Positions 43,435 through 63,757 of a stretch of DNA of 64,000 bases are shown here, piece after piece. The translations under genes were made by a program, and so were the position numbers. The stretch's first letter is position 1; every line of letters starts with the position of its first letter. Under the pieces are notes generated by a model. That model had not been told where the DNA came from, made no database searches, and was given only the letters and a program-made list of their open reading frames with translations. Source of the stretch: Oscheius onirici (Eukaryota; Nematoda; Chromadorea; Rhabditida; Rhabditidae); NCBI GenBank assembly GCA_932521025.1, contig OW051468.1:1426064-1490063 (forward strand), given 5' to 3'.

Positions 43435-44394
43435 ATGCTTCGATTGGTAGTTGTCTCCTCCCTGCTTGTATGTATAGTCAGCTCCTTTGATCCCCTTGAC
43501 AGTCATGGCGGCATTTTCCGACCTCTTCAGCTCTCTCAGCACGATGTGCGGCTTGTGAGCCGTCTTCACGCCACTGCCAGCTATCATCAGTTGTTCGATT
43601 TCATCACGGTGAGAATTTGACCAAAGACTGGACTGAATAGCCGGATTTTAGGAACGACTACGCGTATTGAAGACAGTCACTCCTGAAGAAAAGAAGAGGA
43701 TAGAACGATTCTTGCTCAAAAATCGGCCACCGACGGCGATTAAGAGCTTCTTGGATGAGGCTGATAGAAACTATGTGAGTATGGGTTACGGTATTTGGTC
43801 ATGGGGACAGAGTAACAGTAACAGTAATACACAGCCCGCCGACCGGGACAAGAACCGACTGGGTCAAATTTTGGAAAAGCCGCCGTCACGTCCGAATAGT
43901 CTAGTGGTTAGCTCTCCAGGCGTTACTTGAGCAACCAGGGTTCGATTCCTGCCGATGTTTCTGGAGTTTTCTGGTTTTTGCAAATATAATTTATCTTTTT
44001 TAGGCATATTTTAGCATTAGAACACCATTTTAGTGGCTGTTTTCTTTCACAACCGCGTACTATTAATAGTAACAGAAACAGAGACAATAACAGTGACAGG
44101 AACAAGAACAGTAACTGTACCAGTAAGAGTAAGAGTAACAGTAACATCCCTCTGACTCATTCTGGATCGAGGGGGGCGAGTGCAAAAGGGATTATCCTTA
44201 TCAAAAAAATGTACTCTGACCTCATACCTTTTTAGATTGCCGTTCTGCATGCTCAAGGCCAAATTAATGAATCCATGGGCGTCGTAGAAAAGGCCATTCT
44301 GAGGTTACCGTCTACTGATCGAAGGAAAGTCGTCGAGTACATCTGGAAGAGCCCGGAGCCGTTTATGCTAGAACATTTCAAACTGGAGCCGTGA
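43435..44394 (+). CDS. orphan secreted protein, 151 residues
   Basis: Three exons (43435-43608, 43652-43774, 44236-44394) join in phase. A clear signal peptide (MLRLVVVSSLLVCIVSS) is followed by a helical, charged chain: FDFITERLRVLKTVTPEEKKRIERFLL, RPPTAIKSFLDEADRNYIAVLHAQGQ, LRLPSTDRRKVVEYIWKSPEPF. There are no cysteines in the mature part apart from the signal region, and no family signature. The pattern of short amphipathic helices is loosely like small helical secreted proteins of nematodes, but I make no assignment. Intron 2 contains a tRNA-like unit at 43887-43957. Confidence 0.72.
43887..43957 (+). repeat. tRNA-like unit (degenerate)
   Basis: The A-box-like TAGTCTAGTGGTTAG and B-box-like GGGTTCGATTCC are correctly ordered and about 30 bp apart. 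The T stem and acceptor stem do not pair, so a functional tRNA is unlikely. Probably a tRNA-derived SINE or tRNA pseudogene. Confidence 0.6.
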
Positions 44395-44599
44395 TCTGTT
44401 TCTATCTCACTCTCTCTCTCTCTCTCAAGAAATCTCTCTTGTTGATCTCCATGTACACAGAAATGCTATATACAGAACTATTATCTCAATATCAGAACAT
44501 AATAAATTGCCGACAGGGGCTGTCCTCGAATCAAATGCACCGTCTTTCAGTTTGAAATACGGCAGTCTGCTAGTTTTGAGCCGAAGGTACTGTTCAATT

Positions 44600-45260
44600 C
44601 AATTTATTACATTATCAAGCCTCTGGCAAGTGTATTTCGGATAACTTGCCATTCGATTGATGTCTTCCTATGCCACAAACTCCCGGCTAGTCCCTGAACA
44701 TCGTCGTTCCATCGTCTACTTGGCCCTCCTCTATGTCTTCTGCCTTCAAATGGGATCCAATCAGAGATTATCTTGGTCCATCTGTTCGGATCCATTAGAG
44801 AGACTTTTAAGAAGTTTCTTAGAGAGTGCTTCAGTCTGCCAGCTTTGTCCTTTCTCGAACTCTTTCATCGTTCCATCTGTGAAGAGTGGGGATTCCTATC
44901 ATTTTTCGCTCCATTCTTCTCTGACACACTTCGATGTGATGTTTTTCAGCTTCCCGTAATGAGCATTCTGTTAACATTGCATTCTGTTAAGGTACTGTTA
45001 ACAGTGGAGATTTTGGAAGCTGTCGATACCTTCTCGAAATTGCTTCTATTTTCACAAGCTGTGCGAGTGCTTCTTCAAGCGCTCCTCTGCGATTCTGATA
45101 ACGCCAGAATAGTGTAAAGAAGAGGATTCCAATCCCAGAACTGCGACATAGAGGGATTGTCAAGTCAACACTCATGGTTCCATCAGCGAAGCACTTCTCT
45201 CCAGCGATTCCACCAAGTCAAGCAGTAGTCTACCCGAACAAAAAGACAACCCCAATCAAG
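44600..45260 (-). mobile_element. LINE (non-LTR retrotransposon) reverse transcriptase tail, decayed
   Basis: The minus strand first reads CQRRMERKMIGIPTLHRWND followed by ERVRERTKLAD (about 44960-44830). Next comes MDPNRWTKIISDWIPFEGRRHRGGPSRRWNDDVQGLAG (44795-44680). These are the conserved C-terminal phrases of RTE/Jockey-type ORFs (QRxMERxMLGIxxxDRxRNExIR and NRWTKxxxEWxPRxGxRxRGRPxxRWxDD). Stops and a frame change lie between them. Confidence 0.8.
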
Positions 45261-46081
45261 AGGCTATCTTCACGACTCGGACAGGATGTCACTTGCTGGA
45301 TGAAGCACTCAAAAAGATGGGCAGTGGTTGAGACCTGAGAGCGGTGAAGGATTCCAAGAAACTATCGTTTCTACATGAAACCCCTCGATTCCGTCAAATA
45401 ACAATTGAAAAAAAAATGTGAAAAAATCGATCCAGTCCATGCTGTTTTCTGATAGAAGCGGTCAAATTTTAGGAGAGACACCGAAAGTACAGTAACCCGC
45501 TCCTCCGCTATTAAAACGCCAAGATCCCTCAAAGTGTCTTTCGAACTATTACCCCTTTGACGACGAAGTCGGCTACTGAAGGTACTAGAGACTACAGTAA
45601 CCCGGGCTGATCCCAGAATTGTAACTGTCTCATCTTGTAGAAAGAGTCTGTCAGGTTCGACGAACAGTGACAGAAAACTATAGCGGCGGGTAGGGACGTT
45701 TGCTCTAATAAGAGAGAAATATGGTAGATGTAGTAAGTTCCCTGCAAGTGGATGCAATTTACAATTGAAAAAAAAATTGGTATAAAACAATTGAAAAATA
45801 ATTTTTGGATTAAAATCGGGCTGTCACGTTATCTGTTATTTCCATCCTTCTATTTTTCCTTCATTTCCCGCCTTTTTCCCATTTATGGATTACGGTATCC
45901 CCGTCACGTACGTATTTCATTGCTGACGCACCCCACGATATTCGAATCAGTTGTCATTGAGCTGTCTCTCAATTTCCCGGTTGATCGTCACTGAGCTCGA
46001 CCATTTTCAGCACGTCACTTCTGATGAAAGTAATAAAAAAAACACAATCCTCCCAAAAGTCGACTCCCATGACACATAATG

Positions 46082-46087
46082 TTTATT
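46082..46087 (-). terminator. AATAAA poly(A) signal of the RGK GTPase gene
   Basis: Minus-strand AATAAA about 80 bp after the stop codon at 46167. Confidence 0.5.
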
Positions 46088-46166
46088 ATCCTTGCGCGTG
46101 GTGTGTACAGTCATGATCAAAAATCTTCTCTCTCTCTCTCTACATATTCTTCAAATTCGTCTTCTG

Positions 46167-54958
<8,792 letters not shown>

Positions 54959-55509
54959 CTGAAAGATCAATGTACAGGTGGAGCTATGGAAATAGAGAGA
55001 CAGATATATTTTCTGTCTCTGACAGGGAGAAAGGACAAGAGCAGAGAGACAGTTTTGTACTTCTAGAGTTCTGATCCAGAAGTGGTAGAAGGACAGAGAA
55101 GGGAAATGTGAGGACGAGACAGAGAGGGGAGTTATACTGTCAGAGAGTCAGAAGAACGGATCTGAACAGACATGATGTTGAGCCAATGAACAATGAGACG
55201 GTATAAGTTAGAGAAACAGGTACAGAATGACAGAAAGACCAAGACAGAGAGGAGAGAAACAGTAGCAGTTACACAGAGAGTCAGAGACAGAGAAACGGGA
55301 AAACCTCACAGATCCACGGTAGAGAATGTGAACTGGATATGGGAGAACTCTGCCTCTGACTCTCTATTCTCTATAACAGTTGTTGACAGTGAAGTTAGGG
55401 TGTCAGAGAGACAGTAAAGAAATGGATAAATGAAGATGGTTCGGAAGACACTGACAGAGACAGGATGAGAGTATAAGTCAGAATGCGGAGAGTTTTGCTC
55501 ATTGACAGA

Positions 55510-55770
55510 TGCACAAACGAGAGATTACGAAGAACATCGAAGATGCAGATGTGGAAAAAGATGGCCGTGTTGAAAAAAAAACTCTACTGAGCAGAACGTA
55601 TAGCTAAAATGCACTCAAATCGATGGACAAAAAATATAACGGAATGGATTCCTAGGGAAGGCACAAGGCGTGCAGGAGGACAACGAAGAAGACAAGACAC
55701 GAGACGAAGTCAGATAAATTGATGGGAAGACTTGGTGGAGAATGACGAAGCTCGAATGGTCCAATCTTAG
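55510..55770 (+). mobile_element. LINE reverse transcriptase tail, decayed
   Basis: One frame with a few stops reads CTNERLRRTSKMQMWKKMAV, then AERIAKMHSNRWTKNITEWI and PREGTRRAGGQRRRQDTRRS. This matches the C-terminal pattern of RTE/Jockey-type ORFs (TNExLRxxTK, HxxRMxxNRWTKxxxEWxPRxG). It is a different copy, and opposite in strand, from that at 44.6-45.3 kb. Confidence 0.75.
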
Positions 55771-56476
55771 AGACGCTTTTATCGATCATTAGACTTGATT
55801 ATGCGAATAATAAACAAAGAATAAAAGAGATAGGATGAGAGTGACAGAGAGACTGGGTCAAAGAGACAGGGTGACAGCTAGAGAAAGAGAGACAGTAAGT
55901 GGAACTGGAGCGTATCTCAAAAAAATAAGGAAAACAGAGTCATTGTCGAGGGACAGAGTGTGAGAGATAGAGAGAATGAGGAACTATTCTCGTTCCATCA
56001 TCATGTTCAGAAATGCTATACTTTTGCAAAATTTCTGCGCAGACGCAAAGACTGATGTCATTGACTCTTTTACAATGAAAAGAGCCCATTGTTCCTCATT
56101 GTTGCCTAGCTCACTCTCTCTTTTCACGCGCGTGACAGCGAAAAGATTCTAGGAATAAGATAAGCCGACACCTTAGGAGAAAAGTAAGGAAGTGGAGATT
56201 TCTATACGAGCTGACTTTCAATTGGTAATCGGAAGACGGGGGACAGCTGAAAAAGGGGGATAGAAAGAACACCTGCCAGCTCGCTGCGGATAATTGAAGT
56301 TGCGAATTGAAAAGTTCAATTAGGCCATGGGAGCCCTCGTCAACATGGTCGTTTGAGACCGCAGTGTCAGCGGCGGTACGACACGGAGAAACCTTTGAGC
56401 TAACAGACACAAGAGGGAGGCTGAGTGGGAAAATAAACGGATCGATGACAAGGAAACTGTTCCTGTCACCCAGCAA

Positions 56477-56887
56477 GCATGGCAAACCTGGCCCGAAATC
56501 AGGCCAGCTTCTGCCAGGTGCCAACTTTGCCGTAAGCTAAAAAAATCATTTCGCATATATTTCTGATTTTTTCTTGTTTAAAAATACTTTGTAGGGTAAG
56601 ATCTAATTATGACATCAAAAAATTACGAGAAAACAGAAAACTGACGACGAAACGAGAAGGAATCGAAAGATTTCTTAAGATTTCAACGAAATTCGTGGAA
56701 AATCCGAAAATTCTTCCATTTTCGTCGTCAGTTTTCAGTTTTCTCGCAATTTTTTTAATGTCATAATTAGATCTTACCCTACAAAGTATTTTAGACAAGA
56801 AAAATCGGAAATAAATGTGAAATGAATTTTTTTTAGACCGCCGCAAAGTTGGCACCTGGCCGAAGATGGCCTGATTCCGGGCTCTTC
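56477..56887. mobile_element. 410-bp palindromic MITE (GGCAAACCTGGCC family), copy 1
   Basis: The outer arm holds GGCAAACCTGGCCC and GGTGCCAACTTTGCCG, mirrored by CGCAAAGTTGGCACC. The inner arms pair ACTTTGTAGGGTAAGATCTA with TAGATCTTACCCTACAAAGT and GACGACGAAACGAGAAGG-type words with TTTTCGTCGTCAG. Copy 2 lies at 63363-63757. Confidence 0.85.
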
Positions 56888-57216
56888 CAGTCTCTTTGTC
56901 TTTCAGTCCCTCTGTCCCCCTGTCTCTCTGTCTCGGAAATAAATAAAAAAGAGAAAACTACAAATTTCAATGGCCGACTGAACAGAATGTACCAACTGAT
57001 TGAAGCAGGTGCGCACACTGCTGGAAAGACATAAATGTCCAATGTTTGATTTTTGTTGCTGCGAACTGATTGAATCTACCGCGGCTCTTTGTGACCTTTT
57101 GCAAAAGAAGTCTTTACAAATTTACCTCGAGAGTTTCATGGATAAAGAGCCAAAGAGTTGACAAGGAATGTGCCGCTTTTCGCTTCGAGAACACAGTTGA
57201 GAACAACAACGGGTAT

Positions 57217-57504
57217 GATCTGTTCAAAAAGAAGAGAGAACACCGTAAGAGCTCTTCCCTTCGAGACCCACTTAGCATGCAAAAATTAGATACTCAGCCA
57301 ACAAATTTGAAAGATACGCAACGAACTTTGGAATTTGTTGGCTGAGTATCCAATTTTTGCATGCTAAGCTGGGTAGGAAATGGGCCGGCTCGGGCCTGAA
57401 AATTTGGGCCCAAGCCCGGCCCGTTCCCAACCCTGATGCTAAGTGGGTCTCGAAGGGAAGAGCTAAAATCTTACGGTAATCTCTCTTCTTTTTGAACAGA
57501 CCAT
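57217..57504. mobile_element. palindromic MITE (GGTCTGYTCAAAAAG family) with nested insertion
   Basis: Starts GATCTGTTCAAAAAGAAGAG and ends CTTCTTTTTGAACAGACC. Its arms match the 31.8-kb copy. The right arm is interrupted by the 67-bp hAT-like element at 57369-57435. Confidence 0.85.
57369..57435. mobile_element. 67-bp hAT-like MITE
   Basis: The ends CTGGGTAGGAAATGGGCC and GGCCCGTTCCCAACCCTG are inverted repeats, and the element is flanked by perfect 8-bp target-site duplications ATGCTAAG. Size of the duplication and the CAGGGTT-type ends are hAT features. Removing it restores the host palindrome. Confidence 0.88.
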
Positions 57505-59687
57505 AAAGGTATATTCAAGCTCAACCGTGGCCCGTTGGCGCGGTCGGGCGAGGTGAGCTTCTTATAGGGGCTCAACTACCAATTGTTGTACTCGTTGCAA
57601 AAAAATCAGAAGAAAAAGACGAAAGAGAGAAAGAGAGATAAACAAGTAGGATGAGCAACCATGCAGGACTGAACCGGTTGTTTACCCGAGGCTCTCCCAT
57701 CTTCTATGGAGATCTGCTCAAAAGTTACTCGAGAGTCAAGAGACATCAAATGTTGACTTTTAGGCGCAATCACGTGTGTGGGGTGGTACGTAAAGAAATG
57801 ACGTAAAGGATAATGTATAGCCTACTTGAGGAAGCGACTTCAGGGGTTTTTGTGCCCAAAGGATGAGACTGTTTGCGCCAAAAAGTCGTCTCCGGTTGCA
57901 AAGACAAATATCTCTGAGAATCCACTGAGAGCGAGTATTCAGATAGAGAGAGAGAATAATTGAGCTGCTCTCTTAATGAATGACGCTTCCCTGGAATATA
58001 TGGCAGAGGGTCAGAGAGCAGGGCACGGGAAAATAAACTGACGGAGAATGTTTAGAAAACAAAGAGCTCTTCTTTTTTCGACGTCTCTAGGCAAACTTTT
58101 GTTGCTAGGAGTGAGTGACGTTCAGGAATGGGGGAAGAAGGAGGAACTGGGGTGAAACCGAGAGACAGGCAAACGGAGGATAGGTTGAGTAACCAGGAAA
58201 TGGTTAGACACAGAAAAGAGACTGATTCACAAAAGAAAATTCTGAGACATGAAGAGGGAATCACGAAGATCACGATGAAGAGGACAGAGCTATAGGTGTT
58301 TGAATTGCCGCGCGAAGTGCGGCGGATTCGAAAAGCCAAATTTCGCAGCCACACTGTCGCACAAGGAAAGGATAGACTCATGATCAGGGGTGGGCGAATA
58401 TATTGTACGCAAGTTTGCGTCAAGGGTTGCGTAACTCGTGCCGCTTGCAAATCACTGAATTTTAAAACAGAGAGACAGCCAGACAGACCTCCTGTGCCGG
58501 CCTCCAGAAGAGATTTTTTGGTTTATATTTTTTGGCGATTGATTGTAGGTCGGGCTATCTAGGAAAAAATAGTGTGAAAAAAAATTGATTTAGGCTTGAG
58601 ATACCACTACATTGAGATGCCGAGAGTGAGAATCACAGAATGCAGTGACAAGGTTAAAGTGTTACAGTTACTGTTCCGGTCGAAAACCGAGTGATCGTGT
58701 GGATTGCAGCCAGTTTCTACCAGAGGGGCAATGCTACTGACGTAAAGACTAGCAATGAAGAGTCACACTTATGAATACTTACAGTAAGAAAGATCGTCAG
58801 CTAGACGAGGCCTTTGAACCTCAAGAGTCCAAATGACCATGAGGAAAAGCCCGCTCAGAATATCAGTTACAAATCAGGCCCATAAGCCAGTTCCGATTCC
58901 TGGAGCTGGTTCCGAAAACCAAGCACCAATAATGAGCACCTTTCTCTGCGTCAAAGAATCAGCTTAATGTTCAGAGAGGGGTTCTTTTGTCATCTGCGAG
59001 GGTGTCGCTATAATATTCGAAGCGGAGGAAGGATCGTGTGTCCATCCACACACCTCAGAGGCTATTTACATAAACGAGTGTGAGCTAATGAGGAACATAG
59101 TTGACAGATATCTGAAGGGCGAAGAGACTCTCAAACGTGTCGTTAGGGAGGAGATGCTTATTGGAAAAAGAGTCTCTGGAACCAAAGAGCAGTACCTGTC
59201 CCTGTCCCTGTCCCTGTCCCTGTCTGTCAACTGGAAAAGAAGCCCTACACTAGAAAGAACAGCTGCCAACGGATGAAAGAACAGCACTTCTTGAGAATCC
59301 CTTCGGGAATCACCGGTCTTCCCTGCCACCTCAGACGAGGCAAAAAAGTGAACATTTCAGGTTTTTGATGCTCAGTGCAAAACATTGCCGGTTAACTTCT
59401 ACAGTGACGTATACCAAAGACGAGAAAATTGAGGCTTGCAAGGAAATCAGAATCTGCTGGAGCAAAAAGCACATGTCAACAGGCTATTCATTGTTTCGCC
59501 GAGGCCCAGGGGAGCGACTTGGATGCCGATGTGTTTTCGTGTATGCAGGCAATTAAAGCCTGCTACTATTAAAGGCTAGAGTAGAGAGAGTAAAACGGGA
59601 GATAGAGAGACAGAGAGTGAGACTTTGTGAGTCTGAGATTCTGGGAGTGTCAGACAGAGATACAGAGAAACAGAGAGGCAGACTCAC

Positions 59688-60430
59688 CGTAACAGTAGGT
59701 AGAAGTTGGCTCCTCCGTTCCCATTCGTCTCCTTCTCCTGATATCCATCAGGTCATCGACGTTGAGGCCGACTGCTTGGTCGTCTTCGTTGAGGTTGAGG
59801 TTAAGGTTGAAGGTTTGCTGTTTGGCAGCACCGTTCTTCAGCCACTCGACGAATTTGCTGAGACCTTTCCGTTGGGCTCCATCTGCTGGGCGACTTCGTC
59901 CAAACTCTTCCGTCAGTCTATCTGCCGTCCACTTCTCCAGATCCCAATCTCTTTATACACCTTGTTCTCGTCTCACTTCCAGTTCCCTGAAAGATATTCA
60001 AAAGCAAGAATTCCGCATTAGTAGATCTACATCCATTTATCAGAAACGTTTTCGCGCTGGTCGAGAGCCCTTTCAGTCTTTTCTAATGGACCCAAGGGTT
60101 TCCAAGAACTGTACCAAACACCGCTATGGATTCAAGAAAGTGCCCTCGGAGCCGGGAAGACCGAGCATGACATGACCATCTTTCGATAGCTGCTTGGTAA
60201 GTGGCGGATTCACTAGCTAGCTGTCACTTTGCAGGCTCTCTTCCAAGACAAAATTTGGACTGTAGACTTACGGTCAGCATTGTCAGACTGTCCCTGGTAG
60301 AAAAATTCAACGCTGACTTGGTATGAAGAGAGAGCTGGAGAGCTGACGACCTTCTTAGGCGAGAGACGAGGCTTGACTGACTCTGGACGAAGCGAACTCT
60401 TGACAAATTTTCGACAAGTCCTTCTTTTAA
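59688..60430 (-). pseudogene. multi-exon gene, probably broken
   Basis: Two exon-like stretches lie on the minus strand. The upstream one (up to about 60430, ending at a GTAAGT donor at 60271) reads RRTCRKFVKSSLRPESVK and later VSVEFFYQGQSDNAD. The downstream one (59986-59688, TTTCAG acceptor, GTGAGT donor) reads DWDLEKWTADRLTEEFGRSR and then GLSKFVEWLKNGAAKQQ and NLNLNLNEDDQAVGLNVDD. Near its start the frame is lost: a TGA or a TAA blocks each frame, and DENKVYKE continues into DLEKW only across a shift. No start codon is visible. I do not recognise the product. Either a pseudogene, or a model missing an exon. Confidence 0.4.
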
Positions 60431-62101
60431 CCCAACTTTTCTTTCTCTCCCTCACTCAATTCCCATCAGTCTCACCCTCCAATTGTCCAGTTTGTTCCCG
60501 TCTTTGACGGAGCGGCAGTTCTCTTTAATTACAGCCAAGTATGAATAGAGGGCGCTGTCGCCCATATACCTGGCCATTCAAAGCGCCACATGCTCTCTGG
60601 ACTTTGAAAAACTCACGCTGTGAGAGATTATGACACCAATTTATGGGGGCAAAGATTCTCTTGTTAGTGAACTTTTCGATTATTGACTCTGGAGCGCTTC
60701 GGGAAGATCTGTTACAAAGTTCGATAAGAGGATCCCCGGATGCCTGTGATTCCTGCAACTAGAGGTCAATCGAAGGCATTGTTCTGTAATTCTGTCAGAC
60801 ACGAACAGTTAGCTCTTTTGTAGTCATTATAATTTTCCACGGCTTGTTTCAGTCGCTGGCATTCGATCGCCTTCCCATTCTTTGTATCTTTTCGTTCAAA
60901 GTTCTGTCGATATCTGCTGAATGTTTCTGACGTATTGTATGTGACCGATCCCTTCCAACTTTTCAACGTTACTGATACGAAATACGTGTCAAAGTGAAGC
61001 TCTCTGTGCCAAGTTTTTCAGCTGTGCCCACAGCGAAATCTACCTGGGTTTCTGACACGCATTTGTAGGCTATTTTTCTTTCAGGCTCATTTGTGACAAA
61101 ACCCTGATCGTTTTCCTCATACTAAAATATTCTTTATCCGAACAGAAAACCTAAGCAATAGTCTTTTAACCCCTCACTTTTTGTCTCTTCACGTTCTTTT
61201 TCTTCCACACTTTTTGCTCGGCACTTCCAGTTCCCGTTTCTATTCTCCTACCGCCGTTTTGCCACCCAGTCCAGGTAATCCAACCCTGTTCTTCTTCGTC
61301 CCTCCTGTTGACTCTTTCCCCCCTCTGCCTTGGCTCAAAAGTTCTTCGCAGCGTGAATGCGCATTCTCCTGTTTGCCTTCTTGTTGAGTCGGTGAACAGC
61401 GGCCCTCACAAGGCAAACAGTCGTCCACACATACTGTCCAATCTCTAAACGCGTGTGTGCATACAGAAAATTTATCCGCGCGTGAATTTGTCCATGCCTC
61501 GAGGCGAAAACAAGGTCGGCTTCGAAAGAAATACTGGAAGTTACGTAGTAGCGTCAGGTCAGAAAATAGAGAACATTATTTGAATCGGCCCGTACTTTTT
61601 ATTCTCTGCTTATGCAACATTTACATGCTGTGATATGCTTAAACGTAGCTAAATTCCCGCCAATTTGATTTGAATAATGATCTATGAAAATAGCGCGGCT
61701 TGTAGTTATTTCTTCATCTGCATCATTTGTCAAAGAAAACTGCCGATATTTTTTATCCTGAACAAAAATTACGTTAATTAACAGTAATTACAAAAATTAC
61801 GATGTTGCTAAACGGAATGTTGCGTACTTTACTACACGCGAAATTGCGTACGCATGGAAGAACAACCATTCAAAATATCAGTTTTTCTTACGCAATTTGC
61901 GTATTTCCGTCAATTTTTACTATTTTTCAGTTTTATGAAGTTCTGACTAGTTCTGACTGAACAAATGTTCAGAATGAGCGTGGTTTCAGTGTCTCCGTCA
62001 CCAATTTCATGGAAACAAGCGGAATATCAGGAATGCTACAACAGCATGAAATTTTAAAACCAAATATTGTTACTGTATACTTTTAGAGCGGACATCAAGG
62101 C

Positions 62102-62541
62102 CAGGTATGTTCGGATCCGGATACCGGATATCCGAAACCGGATAAATCCGGTACTTTTCGATCCGGAAATCCGATATCCGAAAATTATCCGGTCAAAATT
62201 TCCGACCGGATATTTATCCGAAAAACCATCCGGTACGAAAACCATCCGATATCCGAAATCGGATATTTTTGGCCGGATAATTTCGATTAAATTTTTTGAA
62301 ATTTCTACCTTGGAAACTAACGATTTCACCTTTGTTCTACTAGTTTAGATGCATTTATCGTATGTTCAGTCGATGTTTTTTCTTCATACCTATTTTTCTT
62401 AGTTTTCTCATAGTCATGAACGGATTATCCGGTTTCGGATATCCGAAACCGGATAATCCGCTCTATTTTGGAAATCCGATATCCGATCGAACAAAAATTT
62501 TCCGGATATCCGGTTGAAAAAATATTATCCGAACATCCCTG
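62102..62541. mobile_element. 440-bp hAT-like element rich in GGATATCC
   Basis: The ends CAGGTATGTTCGGATCC and TTATCCGAACATCCCTG are inverted repeats. The flanks ATCAAGGC and ATCAATAC agree at six of eight positions, as for an old 8-bp target-site duplication. The interior repeats CGGATATCCGAAACCGGATAA-type words many times in both orientations and has no coding capacity. Confidence 0.75.
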
Positions 62542-63362
62542 ATCAATACCAAGTTTAAGGTCAGTAGTTTGTTGAGAAAATCTTCTTCGACATCAGAACG
62601 TCCAATCCTATACTAGAGCATAGAATTCGCCTCCGATCTTTGCTGCCCTCTCTGGGGCCTGTAGTGCTCAAAAATATTCCCTGTACATGACCAAACGGCA
62701 CGATAAAAACTACAATATTCGGTAGCATCACAGTTCAGGATTAGTAGATATAGGTGTTGCCAAATTGTCACCTTGCGTTCTTGTCGCTACGCAAAGTTGC
62801 GTACGAAAAATAAAGTAGAAATTCGAATACATTGACTTGTTCTCGCGTACACAATTTCTCGTCAATTAAAATTACGTAAGGTGAAGATTTGACACGCACA
62901 ATAAATTTGTAAAGGTTCAGTTCCTCTTTTCACGTCTTCTGTTAGTTCGGAAGTGGCCTGAAATCTTTCTCTTCCCTCGAGTTTTCTCTCTGCCCTCGGT
63001 CCCTCGATTCTTTCCTCTCATCATGCGACATATATCCGCTCGTTTAGACACACAACATGTGTCGCCAGGAGGGCGACGGGTAGCCATGACAACCCCCGGA
63101 AATCCGCCATCTAATCCGACAGCTTAGAAAGCCCTCTCTTCGATACTGTAATCTGTGGATTAGAAGATGTAAACATCAGCTCATTACAGAGAGAAAATAT
63201 CTCTCTCCGAAAAAAACCGGACTCTTGTCAAAAACAAGAGACCTTGTGAGGAATGACCTTGACGGTTCTTTTTTGGTTCCAAAGGAGAGAGTGAAACAGC
63301 TGAGAGAAGTGGTTTGGTCAATGGGTTGGAAAGGGGAAGGATTGAGTCTCTTTCTCCCTGTC

Positions 63363-63757
63363 CAGGCAAACCTGGCCCGAAATCAGGCCAGCTTCGGCCA
63401 GGTGCCAACTTTGCGGCGTGCTAAATAAATTCATTTCACATTTTTTCTGTCTTTTCTTGTTTAAAAAATACTTTGTAGGGTAAGATCTAACTATAACAAC
63501 AAAAAATTACGAGAAGACAACAAATCGACAATTTTCTGAAGATTTCAATGAAATTCTTGGAAAATCCGAAGGTTCTTCAATTTTCGTCGTCGGTTTTCTA
63601 TTTTCTCGAAATTTTTTTGATGTCATAATTAGATCTTACCCTACAAAATATTTTTAGACAAGAAAAATTGAAAATAAATGTGAAATAAATATTTTTAGCC
63701 CGCCGCAAAATTGACACCTCGCCGAAGCTGACTTGATTCTCGGCCAGGTTTGCCGTG
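63363..63757. mobile_element. 395-bp palindromic MITE (GGCAAACCTGGCC family), copy 2
   Basis: Starts AGGCAAACCTGGCCCGAAAT and ends CGGCCAGGTTTGCCGTGCCT. Inner arms match copy 1 at 56477-56887 (TAGGGTAAGATCTAACTAT, ATAATTAGATCTTACCCTA). Confidence 0.85.

Noticed and set aside
45371-45790. 139-codon minus-strand frame at 45.4-45.8 kb
   Set aside because: No splice partners, no recognisable motif, flanked by AATTGAAAAAAAAAT-type repeats; likely chance.
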